Positions 37,301 through 44,893 of a DNA stretch of 64,000 nucleotides are shown piece after piece (within the stretch, counting starts at the first letter, position 1; each line of letters opens with the position of its first letter). This DNA comes from Prevotellaceae bacterium UBA1746. GTDB taxonomy: Bacteria; Bacteroidota; Bacteroidia; Bacteroidales; Bacteroidaceae. Where the stretch lies: assembly GCA_002314875.1 (NCBI GenBank), contig DCHS01000005.1:32138-96137 (forward strand). Direction: 5' to 3'. Below the pieces are notes generated by a model, which worked only from the letters and a program-made list of their open reading frames with translations, did not search any database and was not told the origin of the DNA. Made by a program: the position numbers and the translations under genes.

Positions 37301-37947
37301 CGGAGCTTGATGTCATCAAGAGCAAGGAAAAGGTGGCTATCTTCAGCGAAAAGGCTTGGGACGGTACCTTGAGTGGAATTTCTCCCGGTGTTGGTTACTT
37401 CTATCGCAACCAAGGTGCAGCCAAGACCTTCACCTATCCGACTTCTGCAACGTTGAACCGATCTAAGAGTGTCGTAATGAAGGCTCCTGCAAAGACGGCT
37501 TATGACTACTCCGAATATACAGGAACAATGGTCGTTGTCGCTGTTGTCGAAAGCGAAGGCAAGACTCTCCCCGACTGTTCACTCTATGCTCTTGATTCTG
37601 AGGGAGAGGTTCGCGGTTACAAGACCAGCATGGATGAAGATGGCAACCATCTGATCTACCTGGTAGTTCATGGTGATGACGCTGAAACCATTTCCTTCCG
37701 CGTTGAAATGGGTCAAGGCGAAGACGCCCAGACTTACAACTTCACTGATATGCTAACCTTCGCCGATGGTAAGCGTTATGGTATGCCTTCATCTCCCTAT
37801 GTATTCTCTCTTGAAGCAACGGGAGTCAGCAGCATCAACGGCGACACCGATGCTGAAGAAATATACACCGTGAGCGGTATCCGTGTTCAGCACACGACCG
37901 CACCTGGTGTTTATATCTCCAACGGCAAGAAGGTTATTAGGAATTAA
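28324..37947 (+). CDS. Giant secreted surface protein (3207 aa) with FN3, LamG, regulatory-like and SbsA-type domains
   Basis: Signal segment about 15-35 (ending QAYA), the hydrophobic core lying after a charged N terminus. Three FN3-like domains (near 324, 456 and 549) lead to a LamG/concanavalin-type domain (about 690-890, ending LIAYWTMDEG). Carboxypeptidase-regulatory-like beta domains follow (about 930-1100, VSGVVYYENTNYPVEGASI), then a long region without recognisable domains (1100-2080), an SbsA-like Ig domain (about 2093), two more LamG domains (about 2150-2320 and 2350-2520) and a second Ig-like end (GNTADPITWSF). Two copies of a WNW[IL] module (WNWISFNV, WNWLGANV) come before a sorting tail (IYTVSGIRV ... 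GVYISNGKKVIRN). Type IX secretion and adhesion or matrix assembly are inferred. The next gene starts 8 bases later. Confidence 0.85.
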   Translation: MELKEKHSAKRWITTLRTLMLALLMGLSIGQAYANNEEDHFTMQAENLNITAFNTTATFWVCYFNDSFFDSYVNSDIDVYINNQKICTFGGLKNTESTNMSSDVFTGLVNYDSTHGQTYVEISYRDCVKSGNNYWTRLYVKFKNVAPGETYTIKLGADYVPNLNNSRYQNTDTYTIKVNDDLLVKDSNDYSIDYTGPYSMTFHSKLATKPATGTKVNLVTTYTNGIGVMNASSGTNTYSKLPIPKQWTYYGDFFWFQNKLNAFYEPFHIGSCSFDSDQLDDLVTLQSNYNPVTLKPRVYALNREEKTMAMDDWNPTPILHFIRPTGISLLADNWDRSVTLTWKSEYIMDDQLRYNGEWVVSRSADDGKTWTFLQTLYSDYTNYKQTHNIKFNSDESLEYEKKYIYRVSFVPEQWTDYQGKITADNFEAHFYAKDLSAEESMKFDRDFAIDLQTVVAGSKVTLNWTTPSIRLGGREFKILRCDEENGTYSQVGQIAATKGKSEFTWSETLTDITTTYFYRVVIDDIMDATFDSGDPVGATSEEHTTFNSFEATKGLYDSSVRLEWSVKQVGDRNTQYLVSRRGCGAQDAESQDNWTKIYTCYGTGSNYSYTDQNASNGVFYEYKVESWTPKTNDPDKRIGLEAIYAYGFPTHTGQVSGVVNFEGGTAVDSVRVTLKPVSEEGEELKTYALHIDGRDGGLLWETTAAKFKKYFEKQWTTQFYVYPKNVNSEGSEIMQLGKFKLLLGQYDAVQQAFALNVADDNGTHALVGGSLPADEYSSLTLAYSNGSLTATIIHDSGDIDAPIIEKATAEGLSCNVADQTTLVVGGALDPEEAIGFNGFIDDVRVYGAKTLNEREITNTYDHMLSGKESKLIAYWTMDEGLALQKEAYDYSMTAGDPNNNHAVIRIANSNLQSGVLPNENLLALRALTDENGNYTVNGIPYFNGGSTYRVIPTKGIHEFEPASVTRYFSKTSSIFNGTDFKDKSSFPVSGVVYYENTNYPVEGASILVDGYSAVRDNAVITTDANGKFEINVPIGMHAISISQQGHTYVNEGRYPSTPNEKRLIDREITGLTFWDNTMVTVAGRIVGGTREYKKPLGFGNSNNNIGQAIITLKTNAKMNALQEVNGTHVEFVDNTEERVFEEASNKITTSAIAGAGNKSNTITIKTDVSSGEFAVKLPPVVYTVESINIPSNEKISLLENGVVETLDLTDTNITYKDSLQTGKGYSYFEYAKNYSKAYRSTPTLDLFQRGIETDGLEEAFGDETTAFVEEKVRISAEGKEEIYSDSTIVKFVEPVNGKPHYKFGYPVYANQLSRYTFDVRGYEKYVNYDDKTNLKEDRVPLDSVIVTFTNEMAAGNYVKVETGELEQVIDGKLELDTVGRGVYAFDTGIPRITAPYTLNMKVTYTVAGVNYEWKAPGFADGKFKAYLLGQKTNGNNFITAGPDELTMVLRDPPGSRSYMSWTKGTSHTYTKKRLNTHTKGVGLKTNFKWGLNGYQGVVIGGYANLFKLEATHSLNTEFTENHVWVNGKTEVWTSTANKTISTSADPNFDGTPGDVYIGHSTNTIFGQAQEVGLHKEENGEFSIGVETVNTIGQSFATDFQYTEYYIENTLIPNYEKIRNGLILPKGSPEVNNKPYFKYISLVDNNDPNFGTDTLYYKAIRPNADLLKSTDFPIDSVNHYNQQIALWKNHIKLNEQQKVKCINDRSKYLVDNLSISSGVSVNKTASTSYAGTKHDTDKQSVGNNTDYTWITDNPMFFTNLVIKGNYQYTYEGTDDNTDGNNETFAYTVTDGDINDAITLDVFDAQDSFSPIFVTRAGQTSGNYEPQRLTKYYKPGTEIMAATMKNYVPKIYSKGDDYQVNIPTNQPAQFHLTLANESETDVPGLFTFKLFSSTNEEGVNLKINDGSMNSGAGYLIKPGTPIDIMVEASCLDKDSLDVDLTFILVDNTQTNPIGPFSANCAMHDVHVSFVPAASEISLKADHPILNADSDKKVRFTVSDYNLSLGSLRNIGIQYRSEGDTQWHEINEAKWRCNSADSSTDGEVLSESSVEYLLDMHDNIVFPDNTYYFRAVAKSQFGTQILYGYSDEVIIIKDVQVPLQLGNYSPSNGTYTYNSEVSVAFNEDIVASALNLANGDVTLLAQKNNIINKGAHPVSLMFDGENSARSEARVSTPEGSMAIDLWVKAESDGNLMAFGTENNNMSFGIDEGKLYVNIGNQTEKSTLDVPLDDWIFLSLNLDRQNSDDAKLSATCATTKDNKIIKLIDNATITENFTTSANVFFGSGFKGNMHDVTVWDTARDWEIANSEKWMDKNQYTTHLVAYWPLTDGHGTVAEEKVSAYNLVLTDANAWALQNENYALRLEKGNYAAINTALVGSDDNSDYLLQMWFRADKDNTENAEVFNLNNGKTRVCLNGTDGSLTFESNDIRESITTNDLRDEKWHHISMQVRKSQNANAVIYLDGDKMTQMQATKVVNLDGELKFGKGLAGYFDDVRIWKGYYSSDIISDSRYMRLSTESTQIAGYYPMEASRLGDGNQLEMYPTLANKGIQENTPDIVIFTEENGNAEKVDAEYVVENLLSTAVAPQQKDAPIMQDVKFNLVTSKRKVLLDITENPANIEGCKLFAKVKNIKDKAGNTADPITWSFTVNHRFVEWLNQGISAMIDKSYDSEEIHTLATMRNNTGNEQSWTLSGVPEWMEPSSVGGTLSANEDFSIDFIIKDNVSIGTHNGNIYLVESNGISHKLPYNINVMKDVPEWTVNSSAYKNSMNIYGEVEIDNVVQENPYSIIAAFDNKDNCVGVAKPTYYPRYDAYYLVMTIFGNEAQTTPLRFRYYNATTGIVHPDVETSEVVTFAPNKVVGDMKNPFIWYPTNKIEQNLNIDYGWNWISFNVKLEGEDAAIEKVFNNAAIEAEYGWSQFDEVDNEDQTAIYENGTWYGDLKTIKNGTMYKVNATMALPINKIGMPMSEEGQIISINPNWNWLGANVSNDLTLTQAFADMNPTELDVIKSKEKVAIFSEKAWDGTLSGISPGVGYFYRNQGAAKTFTYPTSATLNRSKSVVMKAPAKTAYDYSEYTGTMVVVAVVESEGKTLPDCSLYALDSEGEVRGYKTSMDEDGNHLIYLVVHGDDAETISFRVEMGQGEDAQTYNFTDMLTFADGKRYGMPSSPYVFSLEATGVSSINGDTDAEEIYTVSGIRVQHTTAPGVYISNGKKVIRN

Positions 37948-37954
37948 AAAATAT

Positions 37955-39433
37955 ATGGAAAATATCAAGTCTTCTATCGCTCTTTCGCTGATGCTGCTGG
38001 CCTGCCCGATGGCATTAGCGGAAGGTGTAGAGGCGGAACTCCCGATAACCTGTGGTTCTGCGCTGACCGACGGATACATCTACACGGTGAGCCGGAATGC
38101 GACGATTATCTCAGACGGAATGCAGGATGGTCTCATCGTTGCCAACCGGGCGACGGTGACCCTCTACATTCCCAAAGACGTAACACTGACCATCGCTGGC
38201 AACGGCCGTTTCTGCGGTATCTGCGTTCCCGAGAATGCCACACTCATCATTACGGGTGAAGGTACACTCGAGGTTCAAGGCGGCTATGCCACCACGGGCT
38301 ATTACGGAAGTTTCGGCAGGGATGCGGCCATCAGCAACAATGTCCGCTACGCCGGAAAAGGCGGCAGCGGTGGCAGCGGTGGTCAAGGTGCCGGCGCTGC
38401 TATAGGTGGCCGCGGTGGTCAGGGTGGCGATTATACACTCTGTCCTGCCTCAACGACATCTCTCCCCATCTCAAATACAACTTCCGTGGCAGTAGCCAAA
38501 GGTGCTAATGGTAAGAATGGCGCTAATGGCCAGAACATGGGTACGGTCTATGTGATGGGAACGGTGAAGCTCAAGGCTGTAAACGGTTCCATGATGGCCA
38601 TTTCCGCCGATGAAGGTGGTCCTGGCAAGAACGCCAGTCTGACGCTCGCCTCCGGGATGAAGTATTTCGTTGGCGGCGGTGGTGCCGGAGGCCGTGGTGG
38701 TTCTGGTTCCATTTCAACCTATGCCATCGGCGGTGGCGGTTACGGCGGTGGCAGCGGTGGCAGCGGAGCCTACGGCGGCTATGCATTTTCCTCCAGTTCT
38801 TCTGCCGACTACAACTGCATCGGAAGCAACGGTGGTAACGGTCAGGGGTCACAGCCTGATGAAAAACAGACGACGGAAAAAAAGACCGGAGCACAGACCG
38901 CTATGATGACTGGTGGTGCTGGAAGTACTGGCGGTGTGGCTGGTAATGCCGGTGCTAATGGTACGCTTTTCCAAATGACGGCTACTTATAACAAACCTTC
39001 GATGGAAATTGACGGCAAGCGCATTCCCGTTCATACAACGACATATCCGGGACAGGTCATTGCCACTTTCTCCCTTGACAACAACGGCGGATCGGGGGAT
39101 GAGATCTCTTATGCCTATTATGGCGTTCGTATGGAGAATGTTTCCGTTCCTGTTCTTCATGACAAGCGCTTTATGGGGTATTATGATGCCGAGGAAGGTG
39201 GTCATCAGGTCTATGACTGTTATGGGGCTCCGACTTCTACAGTCAGTACCTACGCTCATAACGCTACCCTCTACGCTCATTGGAAGGGCTACTCCATTGG
39301 TGGTCTGGCAGAACTCATTGACTACCTCATCCACCCCTCAACAGACAACTTACAACTTTACGACTACAACAACGACGGCAACGTAAATCTTGATGATGTT
39401 GCTACCCTTCGCCTTCTGATTCTAAAAAAATAA
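37955..39433 (+). CDS. Glycine-rich surface protein with InlB-type repeat and C-terminal dockerin-like loop
   Basis: A 492-residue protein. ATG 37955 is chosen because it gives a signal peptide (ending CPMALA) and starts 8 bases after the previous stop; an in-frame upstream ATG at 37883 lies inside the giant gene. The middle (about 125-330) contains three glycine-rich blocks (GGSGGSGGQG, GGGGAGGRGGSG, GGGGYGGGSGGSG), followed by a Listeria-Bacteroides InlB_B-type repeat (near 365-450, ending ATLYAHW) and a final calcium-loop dockerin repeat (DYNNDGNVNLDDVATL). It is probably exported and surface-attached. Close coupling to the giant protein suggests joint assembly. Function unknown. Confidence 0.75.
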   Translation: MENIKSSIALSLMLLACPMALAEGVEAELPITCGSALTDGYIYTVSRNATIISDGMQDGLIVANRATVTLYIPKDVTLTIAGNGRFCGICVPENATLIITGEGTLEVQGGYATTGYYGSFGRDAAISNNVRYAGKGGSGGSGGQGAGAAIGGRGGQGGDYTLCPASTTSLPISNTTSVAVAKGANGKNGANGQNMGTVYVMGTVKLKAVNGSMMAISADEGGPGKNASLTLASGMKYFVGGGGAGGRGGSGSISTYAIGGGGYGGGSGGSGAYGGYAFSSSSSADYNCIGSNGGNGQGSQPDEKQTTEKKTGAQTAMMTGGAGSTGGVAGNAGANGTLFQMTATYNKPSMEIDGKRIPVHTTTYPGQVIATFSLDNNGGSGDEISYAYYGVRMENVSVPVLHDKRFMGYYDAEEGGHQVYDCYGAPTSTVSTYAHNATLYAHWKGYSIGGLAELIDYLIHPSTDNLQLYDYNNDGNVNLDDVATLRLLILKK

Positions 39434-39441
39434 ACGAAAAA

Positions 39442-40392
39442 ATGAGAAAGTCACTGATCTTCTCCCTACTTATCCTCCTCGTCTGCACCTCTTGCACCCA
39501 TGCGGAGGAAAATGGCAAAAACAGTTATTGGGAGAAATCTTCGTCATGGTTTGGCGGGGAAAATTCCGAAGTTTCTGGTGACAAAGTGGATGTCCTCTAT
39601 TTTGTCTCCACAAATGTGTTGTCTGCAAAGGATGAGCAGGGCAACGAGAGTATGACTTCCCGCTTGACGGACGACGACCTCTATTACATCAACATGGAGT
39701 TGCAGTATGTCAAGGACAGCATTTTCGGCCCGGACTTCAACTTCTTCTCTCCTTACTACCACCAATATACTTTCAACAGTTTCAATAACCATCCGGAAAA
39801 GATGGATTCCGTACGGAAGGAGGTGAACAAAGAGATTTGCGAGGCCTTTGACTACTATATGGCAAAGCAGAACCGTAACCGCCGCTTCATTCTCGCTGGC
39901 TTCAGCCAGGGCGGTGATATGGTCATGAACATTCTGCGCCACATGAAGAAGAAACAATATTCCCGTATGGTGGCGGCTTATGTGTTGGGCTACAAGGTAA
40001 CGGCGAGTGACACGCTGAATTATTCCACCATCGTGCCTGCCAAAGGCGAGACGGACACGGGCGTGACCATCGCCTTCAATTCTGTCCTCAGCAAGGAGGG
40101 CATCTGGGATGCGGTTACCGAAGGCACGGTGGCTTGCATCAATCCTGTGAACTGGAAGACCGACGCTACCCCAGCCTCCTTCACTTTCGAGGGAAGACCG
40201 CACACGGTGCATGTTGACGAGGCTTCGAAAGTCCTTATCGTAGACACCGATCCCACACCCTATTACAAGTGGATGAGCGAAACGCCTCCCTTCTCAACCA
40301 TGAACCTCAGCAAGGACTGTCTGCACCATTGGGACATCCTCTTCTACAATAAATACCTTCGTGCCAATGCTCTGGCAAGAAGCAAGAAATAA
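39442..40392 (+). CDS. DUF3089-type alpha/beta hydrolase lipoprotein
   Basis: A 316-residue protein with lipobox CTSC (C18). After a low-complexity linker the sequence fits DUF3089, a family of alpha/beta hydrolases: DVLYFVSTN start, the nucleophile elbow AGFSQGGDM (serine near 152), and a late histidine in DCLHHWDILFY. Esterase or lipase-like activity on an unknown substrate at the envelope is expected. It starts 8 bases after the glycine-rich gene, so the two are in one operon. Confidence 0.75.
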   Translation: MRKSLIFSLLILLVCTSCTHAEENGKNSYWEKSSSWFGGENSEVSGDKVDVLYFVSTNVLSAKDEQGNESMTSRLTDDDLYYINMELQYVKDSIFGPDFNFFSPYYHQYTFNSFNNHPEKMDSVRKEVNKEICEAFDYYMAKQNRNRRFILAGFSQGGDMVMNILRHMKKKQYSRMVAAYVLGYKVTASDTLNYSTIVPAKGETDTGVTIAFNSVLSKEGIWDAVTEGTVACINPVNWKTDATPASFTFEGRPHTVHVDEASKVLIVDTDPTPYYKWMSETPPFSTMNLSKDCLHHWDILFYNKYLRANALARSKK

Positions 40393-40420
40393 GGAAGGAA
40401 TTATTATAGAATAGAAAAGA

Positions 40421-40437
40421 AATAGCCTTAGGCTATT
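40421..40437. repeat. AATAGCC hairpin before the first DUF3667 gene
   Basis: AATAGCCTTAGGCTATT is a 7-base stem with a 3-base loop, 24 bases before ATG 40462. The same AATAGCC...GGCT core forms tandem repeats before the second DUF3667 gene at 48305-48391, and a single copy (AATAGCCTGGAAGGCT) lies at about 6165. Confidence 0.55.
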
Positions 40438-40461
40438 ACAAATAATTTGCAAAAAAGAACT

Positions 40462-41361
40462 ATGATAAAGGAACTTTTCGCCAGATTCCAGAAGGCGCAA
40501 CGTGAAGGCAACCACATGAAATCGATGGAGGTGGAGACCTCCACCAAACAGGTCTGCCTGAACTGCGGAACGGAATACGTAGGAAGCTTCTGCCCGCATT
40601 GTAAGCAGAAGGCTGATACCCACCGCCTGAACATCATCGATACCATCAAGGGATTCTTTGCCCGTTTTATCAGAATCGACCATGGTCTGATTCATACGCT
40701 GATCGACCTGCTCTATCGTCCAGGCTATATGGTGCGTGACTATTTCCGTGGCTATCGTGCAGAATATGTCGATCCTCTGCTGCTCCTCATCATCCTTGTG
40801 GCCTTTGACTATATGTTCTTCGGCGGTGGCGAAACACTACAAAAACCGTATCCCGAAGAACTCACCAAGTTATTGGCAACATACCCTATATCCCTGAAGG
40901 TCACGCATATATCGTGGTGGATATCTTCTGATATACAACGCATCACTCTTTATGTCAGCCTCCTTCTTGCACCTTCCATCTGCATCACGCTGTGGCTGAT
41001 CCGAGTAAAGGAAAACAGGCTGAACCTTTCAGAAGCGTTCCATCTGTTGATTTATGCTTTCTGCATAGAAAAATTCATCGCGCTGGTTATCGAACTCATC
41101 ACAATAATCTTAGGAAGCCATGCCCCGCATATACTGTCTAATGATATGTATATCCTGATGGGCTATATCCTTTTCCTCATTTTTATTATGGTCCGTGACT
41201 GCTGCTACCTGGGCTGGAAGAAATGCATTGCCTTCATCCTCCTTGAACCCATTGTCGGCATTGTAACCATATTCGTGTTTTATTCCTTCCTCATCCTCCC
41301 CATTCACCTGGAACTCCCTGAGGAACTTGTACACCAAGTATTTGCATTATTAAGACATTAA
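40462..41361 (+). CDS. DUF3667 membrane protein with N-terminal zinc ribbon (paralog 1)
   Basis: A 299-residue protein. ATG 40462 is chosen over an in-frame TTG at 40447. Residues about 32-47 form a CxxC/CxxC zinc ribbon (CLNCGTEY ... FCPHC), then the DUF3667 block HTLIDLLYRPGYMVRDYFRGYRAEYVDPL, then five or so transmembrane helices. DUF3667 proteins are widespread in Bacteroidota with unknown function. Its stop is 2 bases from the ATG of an FSM gene, so co-translation is likely and a role in handling that product is possible. A paralog with the same plan is at 48423. Confidence 0.82.
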   Translation: MIKELFARFQKAQREGNHMKSMEVETSTKQVCLNCGTEYVGSFCPHCKQKADTHRLNIIDTIKGFFARFIRIDHGLIHTLIDLLYRPGYMVRDYFRGYRAEYVDPLLLLIILVAFDYMFFGGGETLQKPYPEELTKLLATYPISLKVTHISWWISSDIQRITLYVSLLLAPSICITLWLIRVKENRLNLSEAFHLLIYAFCIEKFIALVIELITIILGSHAPHILSNDMYILMGYILFLIFIMVRDCCYLGWKKCIAFILLEPIVGIVTIFVFYSFLILPIHLELPEELVHQVFALLRH

Positions 41362-41363
41362 AT

Positions 41364-43394
41364 ATGAAAAAGTATTTACTACTGATTTCAGCACTCCTTA
41401 TCAGCTGCTGTGCCTTTGCGCAGAACAAAATCGTCGTCGGTGATATGAACGGTGACGGAGAATTGACCGAAGAGGATATCCAAATCCTTTCCGATAACAT
41501 TCTTCATAACCGAATATCAGCCTTGAGCACCGACGGCAATGTCTATGTACAGGATTTTGTAGATCTCGGTCTGCCCTCAGGAACGCTTTGGGCAACTTGC
41601 AATGTCGGTGCACTGACACCCGAAGCCACAGGCTATCATTATGCCTGGGCAGAAACCGCCACCAAAGAAGATTTTTCATGGAATTCCTACGCTTATGCAG
41701 AGGATTCTTATTCTTCCCTGACGAAATACTGTCTGACTGAAGACTGTGGTTACGAGGGCTTTACCGATAACTTAGCAGCACTTCTTGCAGAGGACGATGC
41801 TGTCTCCGTCAACTGGGGTTCGGAATGGCAGATTCCCAGTGTCGTTCAGGTTGAAGAACTCATTAACAGCAAATACACCACAACGACCTGGACCACCCAA
41901 AACGGTGTTAACGGTCTGCTCGTCACCAGCAAGGTCGAAGGCTATACGGACAAGTCCATCTTCATTCCTGCTGGCGGCTTTGCCAAAGACAATTATGTCA
42001 TTGACAGCGAAAATACGGGATATTTCTGGACCAGAACGCTTTCTCAGAAAAGCAGCAATGCTGCTATGGCCTGGGAATTCTCTGATGAAACAAACTATAT
42101 AGCAAATATGACCCGTTACTACGGCTATTCCCTTCGCCCCGTCCGCACTGGCGCTAAAATCTTCGTCACCAGCATCTTGCTCTCTGACAACAATTTGGGT
42201 ATGATTCCTGGCACAAGCAGTAGTCTGAGCGCCACCGTAAGTCCTGCTGACGCAACCGATAAGGGGCTGATCTGGACCAGCAGTGACGAAAGCGTAGCAA
42301 CGGTTTCTGCCGATGGCCTCATCACCGCTGTTGCTCCCGGTACTGCAAGCATTTCTGCAACGGCAGCCGACGGAATGGAGGCCACAGCCTCCTGCTCCGT
42401 TGAAGTTATGGCCATCAATGAGGATATTGTTCAGCAATATGCAAAAACTATCGAACTGATTATTGGCCAGAGTTACGCTATGTCAGAAACCCTGACTGCT
42501 GACAACGAGCAGCAAAACTTCAGTTGGACCTGTGCTGACACCTCCCTGGCTACTATCGCTCCAAACGGTACTGTGACTGCAAAGGCGGAAGGTGAAACGG
42601 TCATCTATGCTGTTTCTGACGCTTCTATCATTGCCTATACGCTTTCCATTCATCCCACACTAATTATCAGCGGAGAAACTGACAAAACAAAGGAGTTGCG
42701 TACCCTCCAGCTTTCTGTTAATACCACGGTACCGCTGGTATGGACCAGTAGTGATGAAAAGATAGCAAAGGTTTCTGCCAAAGGTTTGGTAACCCCTGCC
42801 GGTATCGGCAACATCACCATCACGGCTTATGACGCAAATGCCGTTGGTGTTTCTGCTTCCTGTGGTGTAGAAACCTGGACATACAATAAGTGTGATGGTC
42901 ATGAATATGTGGACCTTGGTCTGCCCTCCGGTACTTTATGGGCAACAACAAACTTAGGCGCGAATAAGCCCGAGGAAATAGGAAATTACTATTATTTTTC
43001 AAGCGAAGGAACAGTATCAACAAATAAATGGGGAAAGAGTTGGTCCGATCCTTCCTACAGGCAATTTGAGGAATTGATTAACAAAAAGTATACAAAATCC
43101 TCATGGGTTACGGTAAATGGTGTGGAAGGACGTCTCTTCGAAAGTATTGTTGAAGGCTACGAGGGAAACTCCATTTTCCTCCCGCTGGCAGGCCCATTCA
43201 AGCAGGAAGCCAACGGTTATGGCTACTATGGAACAGATTACTATACCCCCAACCCATGGAAATTGGAAATATTTGTGCTTGCCATCTCTGAAAACTCTGT
43301 CGAGATAGATGAGCGAGATGCTGAAACGAAATATGTTTTCCGTCCTGTAAGAAAAGAAAAAGTTATCTATCTTGTAAAAACTGTAGAACAATGA
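41364..43394 (+). CDS. Secreted FSM/Big2 protein with degenerate C-terminal FSM
   Basis: Protein of 676 residues. Family N terminus (signal ending CCAFAQ, dockerin-type loop GDMNGDGELTEEDI), one full FSM module (about 64-265, ending YGYSLRPVRT), and three Big2-like domains (about 270-350, 351-425, 426-505; the second lacks the usual SSDE motif). A last FSM module (about 511-670) is shortened by roughly 40 residues in its middle and ends YVFRPVRK. The gene starts 2 bases after the DUF3667 stop and overlaps the next FSM gene by the ATGA tetranucleotide, so all three are translationally coupled. Ligand binding outside the cell is inferred. Confidence 0.84.
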   Translation: MKKYLLLISALLISCCAFAQNKIVVGDMNGDGELTEEDIQILSDNILHNRISALSTDGNVYVQDFVDLGLPSGTLWATCNVGALTPEATGYHYAWAETATKEDFSWNSYAYAEDSYSSLTKYCLTEDCGYEGFTDNLAALLAEDDAVSVNWGSEWQIPSVVQVEELINSKYTTTTWTTQNGVNGLLVTSKVEGYTDKSIFIPAGGFAKDNYVIDSENTGYFWTRTLSQKSSNAAMAWEFSDETNYIANMTRYYGYSLRPVRTGAKIFVTSILLSDNNLGMIPGTSSSLSATVSPADATDKGLIWTSSDESVATVSADGLITAVAPGTASISATAADGMEATASCSVEVMAINEDIVQQYAKTIELIIGQSYAMSETLTADNEQQNFSWTCADTSLATIAPNGTVTAKAEGETVIYAVSDASIIAYTLSIHPTLIISGETDKTKELRTLQLSVNTTVPLVWTSSDEKIAKVSAKGLVTPAGIGNITITAYDANAVGVSASCGVETWTYNKCDGHEYVDLGLPSGTLWATTNLGANKPEEIGNYYYFSSEGTVSTNKWGKSWSDPSYRQFEELINKKYTKSSWVTVNGVEGRLFESIVEGYEGNSIFLPLAGPFKQEANGYGYYGTDYYTPNPWKLEIFVLAISENSVEIDERDAETKYVFRPVRKEKVIYLVKTVEQ

Positions 43395-44836
43395 AAAGAT
43401 ATAGTTTGATTCTTGCCACTCTCCTTATGAGTTGCTGTGCTTTTGCACAAAACATGATTATAGTCGGTGATATGAACGGTGACGGAAAACTTACGGTTGC
43501 CGATGTCTCCATGCTGACGGACGACATTCTCACCAACCACCGTGTTTCCCTGCTCTCTGATGGCAATTTCTATACGCTCTATGTTCAGGAATATATTGAC
43601 CTCGGCCTTCCCTCCGGAACGCTGTGGGCAACTTGCAATGTCGGTGCATCTTCTCCCGAAGATTGTGGAAACTATTATGCTTGGGGTGAAACTGCTCCTC
43701 AGGACAATCTTACTTATGACTGGACTTCTTACAGTTTCTGCAAGGGCTCTTCTTCCACGCTGACAAAATACTGTCAGGACAGTAGTCGCGGTTATGAAGG
43801 CTATACCGATGAACTTGAAGAACTTGAGGCTGAGGACGATATCGCAACGGTCCTTTGGGGAACGGACTGGCAGATACCTTCAGACAATCAGATTAGCGAG
43901 TTGCTGTACAGCAAATTCACTACGAAGACCTGGACCTTCCGAAACGGCATGAGTGGCTACCTCATCACCAGCAATGTTAAGGGTTATACAGACAAGTCCA
44001 TCTTCCTCCCCGCCGCTGGTATGGCTACCGATGGAGAAATCCTGGAGAAGTCTTTTAATGGTCATTACTGGAGCCGCTCGCTCCATCCTTCCCGAAATTA
44101 CAATGCGAAAGAACTTCTTTTCAGTGCTCAGGAAATCGATAGAAGTGATGCTCATCGTCGCCGTGGTTTTACTATCCGTCCTGTTCGAACGGGTGCAAAA
44201 AAAGCCATCAACTACGTAGAACATGAGTATGTTGACCTCGGTCTTACTTCTGGTACACTTTGGGCAACCTGCAATGTCGGGGCTGACAGTCCTGAGAAAG
44301 TTGGTGACTATTTCGCTTGGGGTGAAACGGAACCAAAGACTGATGCCGGTTATTCATGGAAGAACTATCGTCTCGCCAAGGGTTCATCATCTACTCTCAT
44401 CAAGTATTGCAAAGATAGCAGTTATGGTAACAACGGCCTGACTGATGATCTTAGCGAACTTGAATCCGCGGATGATGCAGCGACTGCAAACTGGGGTGAA
44501 GACTGGCAGATACCAAGCGAAAGTCAGCTTGAAGAACTCGCTAATAAAACTACGATTACCTGGACGACCCAAAACGGTGTTTACGGCAGATTATTTACCA
44601 GCAGAATTGCAGGTTATACGGACAAATCCATCTTCCTCCCCGCAGGCGGCTATTACGAAGGAAGTTCGCTCAACGAGGAAAGTTCATACGGATACTACTG
44701 GTCCCGTTCGTGCTCAGGAAAAAAAGCCAATAATTCATGCTACATCGGATTCGGTCTGGATTATATATTATTATCCTCCAACGAACGCTATCAAGGCTTT
44801 AATGTCCGTCCCGTTCGCGTTGACAAGAGAAAATAG
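43391..44836 (+). CDS. Secreted FSM protein with two FSM modules, no Big2
   Basis: Protein of 481 residues with the family signal (ending CCAFAQ) and dockerin-type loop (GDMNGDGKLTVADV). Two FSM modules are joined directly (about 71-272 and 277-478), each opening DLGL[PT]SGTLWATCNVGA and ending RPVR. The segments between YWSRS and the final arginine differ (HPSRNYNAKELLF versus CSGKKANNSCYIGF) while the framework is conserved. It overlaps the previous gene by 4 bases. It is the only family member here lacking Ig-like spacers, and so the shortest. Confidence 0.85.
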   Translation: MKRYSLILATLLMSCCAFAQNMIIVGDMNGDGKLTVADVSMLTDDILTNHRVSLLSDGNFYTLYVQEYIDLGLPSGTLWATCNVGASSPEDCGNYYAWGETAPQDNLTYDWTSYSFCKGSSSTLTKYCQDSSRGYEGYTDELEELEAEDDIATVLWGTDWQIPSDNQISELLYSKFTTKTWTFRNGMSGYLITSNVKGYTDKSIFLPAAGMATDGEILEKSFNGHYWSRSLHPSRNYNAKELLFSAQEIDRSDAHRRRGFTIRPVRTGAKKAINYVEHEYVDLGLTSGTLWATCNVGADSPEKVGDYFAWGETEPKTDAGYSWKNYRLAKGSSSTLIKYCKDSSYGNNGLTDDLSELESADDAATANWGEDWQIPSESQLEELANKTTITWTTQNGVYGRLFTSRIAGYTDKSIFLPAGGYYEGSSLNEESSYGYYWSRSCSGKKANNSCYIGFGLDYILLSSNERYQGFNVRPVRVDKRK

Positions 44837-44893
44837 GCAACACACTCCTTATATATATTATATATAACAAAGACTAAAAACATAAATTGTTTT

